Assembly: GCA_018398765.1 (NCBI GenBank)
Contig: JAHBMJ010003378.1
Span: 1-11,200, forward strand
Direction of reading: 5' to 3'
Source: Chromera velia
Taxonomy: Eukaryota; Sar; Chromeraceae
Length of the DNA stretch: 11,200 bases
Part shown: one piece after another, positions 7,581 through 11,200 of the stretch
Position numbering within the stretch: position 1 is the first letter of the stretch
Layout: each line of letters starts with the position of its first letter
Made by a program: the position numbers and the translations under genes
Notes under the pieces: model-generated
The model's input: the letters and a program-made list of their open reading frames with translations, nothing else
Told to the model about the DNA's origin: nothing
Databases searched by the model: none

Positions 7581-8321
7581 CTACGAGAGACACTCAAGGA
7601 GTTTTTTCTTCTCTTCAGGTGTGACACCGTCTAACTGCTTCAGCTCTCGCCGAAGTTTCAGGAGACGGCTTTTGATTTCTTCCATCAGCTTGCACACGTT
7701 CTCACCGGGTCCCTCGAACTTCGAGGGAGCCGTCTGCGTGGCCTTACCGCAGAGAATTGGACAAGGACGGACGGCGCCGGATAACTGTGAGTCATCCTCT
7801 TTCGAGGCTACATCAGAGGCGCATTCAGGAGTCAGCTTTTCGGAGTGGTTGGATCCTGCTAGGGGTGCAGAATCGTGACTTGAATGTTTCGGGTCATTGC
7901 ACTTGGTGTCGTTCTGCTGACTTGTTGCGACCGAATCGGGAACACGGCCTGGGATTGACAAAGATTCCTTGATCTTTCCCACTGCAATGTTTTCTACATG
8001 CTTGTCAAAGCCATCTGGTGACTGACTGTGCGATTCTCCAACTGTTGCACAAGTATTCGCAGATACAGTAGAAGCTGTCGAAATCTTCTGCTGAGGCCTG
8101 CAGTTGATTTCTCGGTCTCTGTGTACGGCTTTGTGCACTCGTGCAGGACTGACACCACGTTCAAGGCCTTCCCCGCCAGCGTGTGTGATTGAAGCCCTGC
8201 CACTAGTCTGGGGGAGTTTGTTGGGGCTTCTGCTGCTCTCCCTTTTTGCTCTTCTCACCAGAGCTTTAGCGAGGGTACGGAGGTGTAATTCTCTCTCCAG
8301 GGCTGAACCAGGGGAGGCCAT
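7581..8321 (-). CDS. Hypothetical 246-aa protein with charged helical C-terminus
   Basis: A single uninterrupted frame runs from ATG (complement of 8319-8321) to TAG (complement of 7581-7583). The start context GCCATGG is close to an ideal eukaryotic initiation context. I do not recognise the family. Residues 1-32 are basic and helical, with the run LAKALVRRAKRES. Residues from about 33 to 205 are Ser/Asp/Gln-rich low-complexity sequence, likely disordered. Residues from about 208 to 246 are strongly charged and amphipathic (MEEIKSRLLKLRRELKQL, then PEEKKKLLECL), consistent with a short coiled coil or helical hairpin for a protein partner. There is no signal peptide or membrane segment. The gene is divergent from the INSIG-like gene, with 692 nt between the start codons. 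Lack of introns contrasts with its neighbours. Its length makes it the best open frame locally, but antisense frames overlap it, and expression is unproven. Confidence 0.55.
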   Translation of the reverse strand: MASPGSALERELHLRTLAKALVRRAKRESSRSPNKLPQTSGRASITHAGGEGLERGVSPARVHKAVHRDREINCRPQQKISTASTVSANTCATVGESHSQSPDGFDKHVENIAVGKIKESLSIPGRVPDSVATSQQNDTKCNDPKHSSHDSAPLAGSNHSEKLTPECASDVASKEDDSQLSGAVRPCPILCGKATQTAPSKFEGPGENVCKLMEEIKSRLLKLRRELKQLDGVTPEEKKKLLECLS

Positions 8322-8692
8322 GGCTTTGCACTTGCTTCTTCAAAGCCTCACAGGCTGCCAATAAGGGAAGACCGTGACTGGAGAGAGAGGCACTCAGAGA
8401 GTACTGCAACAACCGCAGACACCGCTAAGAACGGCACCCAAAGAGGAGCTCACGCGGAGGACACAAAAGAACCGTCGATGCGCCTTGGGTAGTGATGCAC
8501 TATCCCATTCGTGTACACGAGCCTGCCTGCCTGGTGCTCATGTATACGTACGTATGCAACATGTTGCAGAACAGTGTACACCGTCGTCGAGCCTGCTGTA
8601 CGCTGGCAGCTCTCCTGTGATCAATGCGCACTGAGCTATAGCTAGCTAGCAGCTATGTAGGCTTTTTGGTGCGAGGTGTTGCAATGAACGAA

Positions 8693-8700
8693 TGCATGCA
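8693..8700. promoter_or_regulatory. TGCATGCA box 1
   Basis: The perfect 8-nt palindrome TGCATGCA lies 314 nt before the INSIG-like ATG and 372 nt from the divergent ATG. The GCATGC core is a known ApiAP2-family binding word in apicomplexans; its use here is inference from sequence alone. Confidence 0.3.
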
Positions 8701-8791
8701 TGTGCATGTTGCGCGCAACAGCGACCTGTTGCGCAGTGCATGTTGCACAGGCACGCGACGCCGCACGAGCAACATTCATCGATCAACAAGT

Positions 8792-8799
8792 TGCATGCA
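8792..8799. promoter_or_regulatory. TGCATGCA box 2
   Basis: A second copy of the palindrome lies within the longer palindrome TTGCATGCAA, 99 nt from the first. Two copies in a single divergent intergenic region raise the chance that they are functional, but octamers of this base composition also arise by chance. Confidence 0.3.
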
Positions 8800-9013
8800 A
8801 GTAATTGACAAACTGATGCTTGAGACGGTCGGCCCTATTGCTTGCCATGATTCCAACACTAGATCCCTGCCAGGCCAGGCAGTGACTCCAACACTGGATC
8901 GCAGGCAATCGACGTGTACATGCAGGTCCTCAAGTTGAATCCGTGGGCATCCAAGACTCCTGAAAGGAAGGACTGTGCTTTCGATAGTGGGCAGATCCAA
9001 AACGAACAGTACA

Positions 9014-10890
9014 ATGTTGCGGGGCCTCGCGTTGCTTTACTTCATTGGGGAGACGGAATCTGGACGAGCGAGTGCCGTTTCCAGCTTTCAAAATCATGGC
9101 AGTATACCGGCGGTCGCCCGTAGTACTAGAAGAGGACGAGAAAGACAGACTCACGGAACGGTCCAGTTGATCTCCAAAGAAAAACGGTTCGAAATTCAAA
9201 GAGGAAAGTCTCCATTCCAATCTCTTTTGGAGAGAGGGGCGAAGGAGTCTGAGACAGATTCTCCACAGTCTGGCTTCGGCCCGGATGCAGAGTTAAAAGT
9301 AGAGAATCTCTGGCGGTTGCTGTTCCCTCTCGCCCTCTCTGGTGCGCTTTTAGGTCCCGTACTTGACGGTTCCCACGGAAATTTCAATGTTCTCCACTAC
9401 GATCGTTTCGTTGTGCCCGTTGGCTTACCCGAAGGACCCAAACTCTTCGAGACGGCTCTTTGGGTCCCCCCCTTGTTTGGCCTGGCCGGGATTATCATCG
9501 GCTTGGGTACTGTTGTTTTAGACTCAGTCCTAAAGTCGCCAGATGACGCACGGAGACCGGGAAATCTGAAAGTGCTTTCAGGGGTTCTTTTGTACTGTGC
9601 ACAGTACGTTGTTTCGGGTTTTCTTTTCTCGGCCGGCGTGATGGGCAGTGGGCCTGCACTTTTTCTCCTCCTCTCAGTTCTGGGGTTTGGGTTGTGGTCA
9701 GTCTTCATCCTCCTGTACAAATTTAGATAGACGGTTCTCTGTATTCATGCTCTTTCGATTGAACATTCGACTCCTTTGCCGTGTTTGCGAGTCAGCCATT
9801 TGGTTTGCAAAGGAGTGCAGATGCTCGACCATACTTCATGAATTGTCTTCGTCTCTAACGTGAACCTTTTTTTGGACCCTCAAGAGTCGTCCTGCCACAC
9901 ACACTCACAAAATTCTCTTTTCCGTGGTAGCTGGGACACTTAGAATCTTGGGCCTTTTTCTCCCTCTTTCAATTTCAGGTATGCACTCGACAGAACCGTT
10001 GCGGGCATTTGCATGTCGTTGCTCACCTCGGTGTGTGGTCCGCTCATTGAGGTGGGCCTCATATCTCTGTCTGAGAAGGCAGGAGCGCCCTTGTACCACT
10101 ACACGCAACCGGACATCGCGGGTGTCTCTTCATGGATCATCCCTGTAAGACCACAATGCAGCCTCAGTGGATCATCCATTTTCACCTCTTTCATCACCTG
10201 TATGACCATTTTCTTTTCACCTCTTCATGGATCATCCCTGTAAGACCACAATGCAGCCTCAGTGGATCATCCATTTTCACCTCTTTCATCACCTGTATGA
10301 CCATTTTCTTTTCACCTCTTCATGGATCATCCCTGTAAGACCACAATGCAGCCTCAGTGGATCATCCATTTTCACCTCTTTCATCACCTGTATGACCATT
10401 TTCTTTTCACCTCTTCATGGATCATCCCTGTAAGTGGCCGCATCTCTTTCTTTCTGTTCCCTGAAATGAGAACCTCTGTAGGGCCAATGATCTGACAGGC
10501 TGAATGACTTTCTGTTAGATGACTCACCCGATGGACCGACTGCGTGAAAATGCGGATGCTCTCTCTACATGTGTGTGACCGTGAGAACGAGTGCCAGTAA
10601 AGTAGCTCTTTCTCTCTGTCTCTGTCCCACTCTCTCTTTCTCTTTCGCTCCAGAGGTCTTCCGTGCAAGTCTTGGTGGGTGGTTGCGAGAATGTAATTTG
10701 GGGTGCAAGCAGGAGGATCGACACAGTCGTGTAAGCAGCGTCGATGCCACGGTGAAGAAATTGAGTTTGAGTGTTCGATTCTGGGTTGCAGGTCTACTTT
10801 GGAGGGGGTCCTGCTGTGGGTAACCTGGGTCGCCTGTTTGCAAACAGACTTGGCGTGTACAAACTTGATGATGGACTTAGAGAGTGTTAG
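9014..10890 (+). CDS. INSIG-like six-pass membrane protein (315 aa, three exons)
   Basis: Animal and fungal INSIG proteins are ER-membrane regulators that bind sterols and retain SCAP or control HMG-CoA reductase; the role of protist homologues is not known to me. Exons are 9014-9696, 9979-10144 and 10792-10890 (introns 282 and 647 nt, GT-AG). The first junction rebuilds a Trp codon (TG|G), giving GLWYALDRT, which matches the GLWW-x-x-DR motif of INSIG. Hydrophobic segments lie at about residues 100-118, 150-170, 187-208, 211-228, 235-257 and 279-298, the six expected. Further family marks are ALWVPPLFG (149-157), YHYTQPDIAGVSSW (267-280) and VYFGGGPAVGNLGR (284-297). Asp273 corresponds to the conserved loop Asp needed for SCAP binding in animals. 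The first about 95 residues are an extension: a short hydrophobic start, an ASA-V site near 21, then a basic Ser/Arg-rich stretch, as in bipartite plastid presequences. ATG 9014 is the only in-frame Met before TM1, and an in-frame stop lies upstream at 8936. Confidence 0.85.
9697..9978 (+). other. INSIG-like gene intron 1, 282 nt
   Basis: Donor TG|GTCAGT and acceptor caatttcag|GTATGC. Retention would add SVFILLYKFR and stop at 9728-9730, before the fifth membrane segment. Splicing here restores the family motif exactly, which strongly supports both boundaries. Confidence 0.85.
10126..10434 (+). repeat. 95-nt tandem repeat across the exon 2 / intron 2 junction
   Basis: Three identical 95-nt units (10131-10225, 10226-10320, 10321-10415) are followed by a partial fourth copy, catggatcatccctgtaag (10416-10434), with a shared ctctt just before the first unit. 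Each unit begins with the last 14 exonic bases and the 5' splice site, so donors recur at 10145, 10240, 10335 and 10430. The first three are GTAAGA and the last is the better consensus GTAAGT. The unit also repeats tggatcatcc and ttcacctctt internally. Absence of mismatches between units indicates recent expansion or homogenisation. Open frames through the array recur with the repeat and are not separate genes. Confidence 0.95.
10145..10791 (+). other. INSIG-like gene intron 2, 647 nt
   Basis: The donor at 10145 (CCCT|GTAAGA) is the first of four repeated donors, and the acceptor is ctgggttgcag|GTC at 10789-10791. Only this donor joins IIP to VYFGGGPAVGNLGR in frame. About half of the intron is the tandem repeat; the rest includes a CT-rich stretch near 10605-10652. 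Confidence 0.8.
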
Positions 10891-10975
10891 ACCGAATCTA
10901 ACAGACGCCAGGGTCCTCTTCTAACACAATTTTAGATGCCGTTCTTTCCGGCAGTATTCTAAGTATCATGACGTA

Positions 10976-11037
10976 CGTGTGTGTGTGTGTGTGTACGCGC
11001 GTGTGTGTGTGCGTGTGTGTCGTGCGTGCGTGCGCGC

Positions 11038-11078
<41 letters not shown>

Positions 11079-11160
11079 TGAGTAGTGAGTAAGTCTGTGA
11101 GTGAGTGAGTGAGTGAGTGAGTGAGTGAATGAATGACTGTGTGTGTGTGTGTGTGTGTGT

Positions 11161-11198
<38 letters not shown>

Positions 11199-11200
11199 CT
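10976..11200. repeat. Compound GT / GA / GTGA microsatellite
   Basis: The 3' end of the window is (GT)n interrupted by GC-containing purine-pyrimidine alternation (gtgcgtgcgtgcgcgcgtg), then (GA)n, (GTGA)n/(GAAT)n and a final (GT)n running off the edge. Alternating purine-pyrimidine tracts of this kind can form Z-DNA. The repeat begins 86 nt after the INSIG-like stop codon, so it may lie in the 3' UTR or just downstream. Confidence 0.95.

Larger units (their letters stand above)
8322..9013. promoter_or_regulatory. Divergent intergenic/promoter region with palindromes and TGTTGC cluster
   Basis: The region between two outward-facing start codons should hold both promoters. It is rich in self-complementary words: ATACGTACGTAT, TGCAACATGTTGCA (about 8557-8570), GTTGCGCGCAAC (about 8708-8719), TGCATGCA at 8693-8700 and 8792-8799, and tatagctagctagc near 8636. 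The word GTTGC or its complement GCAAC occurs about eight times between 8555 and 8800. A 9-nt direct repeat tccaacact lies at 8852-8860 and 8887-8895. No clear TATA box was found. An in-frame TGA at 8936 limits the INSIG-like frame upstream. Confidence 0.5.

Noticed and set aside
7525-7878. 117-codon plus-strand frame opposite the 246-aa gene
   Set aside because: It is shorter, overlaps antisense, and lacks the start context and composition seen on the minus strand. A tcttctcttcag acceptor-like word near 7608-7619 is the complement of Glu/Lys codons.
8975-9013. Upstream extension of the INSIG-like frame
   Set aside because: It would need a GTG start; the first ATG in the frame is 9014 and a TGA lies in frame at 8936.
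10013-10433. Serial 68 to 76 codon frames with the same sequence
   Set aside because: They are the 95-nt tandem repeat read three times; the first part is real exon 2, the rest intron.
10126-10434. CRISPR-like array
   Set aside because: Units are fully contiguous tandem copies without unique spacers, and the gene context is eukaryotic and spliced.

Overview
The window reads as nuclear DNA of a eukaryote. Both recognisable genes are split by GT-AG introns of about 220 to 875 nt, exons are as short as 57 nt, gene density is low, and microsatellites and minisatellites are abundant. One gene encodes an INSIG-fold membrane protein with a long N-terminal extension that resembles a signal/transit presequence, and the divergent promoter carries TGCATGCA boxes of the kind bound by ApiAP2 factors. 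A photosynthetic protist, perhaps a chromerid-type alveolate alga, would fit. The sequence does not prove this, and I hold the taxonomic guess at only about 40 percent.

Layout. 1-550: poly-C, then ten tandem copies of a 53-nt minisatellite (two copies are 49 nt). 684-1137: a purine-rich (GGAA) tract and a 166-nt uninterrupted pyrimidine tract flank a possible catalytic-domain exon. 1151-3700 (+): the last four exons of an aspartyl/asparaginyl beta-hydroxylase-type 2-oxoglutarate oxygenase, whose 5' end is not resolved here. 3701-7580: about 3.9 kb of mostly AT-rich DNA with no confident gene. It holds poly-C blocks, short hairpins, a pyrimidine-rich stretch, two GC-rich islands that could be transposon relics, and a cryptic two-exon candidate with good splice sites (6383-6640). 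7581-8321 (-): one intronless ORF for an unrecognised 246-aa protein with a charged helical C-terminus. 8322-9013: a divergent intergenic region dense in palindromes and TGTTGC/GCAACA words. 9014-10890 (+): a complete three-exon INSIG-like gene encoding 315 aa. 10976-11200: long GT/GA/GTGA microsatellites.

The strongest observations concern RNA processing. In the INSIG-like gene a 95-nt tandem repeat spans the exon 2/intron boundary, so the last 14 exonic bases and the 5' splice site occur four times in a row. Only the first copy gives the conserved protein. In the hydroxylase gene, one 3' splice site is preceded by a pyrimidine-only microsatellite more than 160 nt long. Both recognised proteins belong to families known from the endomembrane system (the hydroxylase in the ER lumen, INSIG in the ER membrane in animals and fungi), but nothing here shows a functional link between them.
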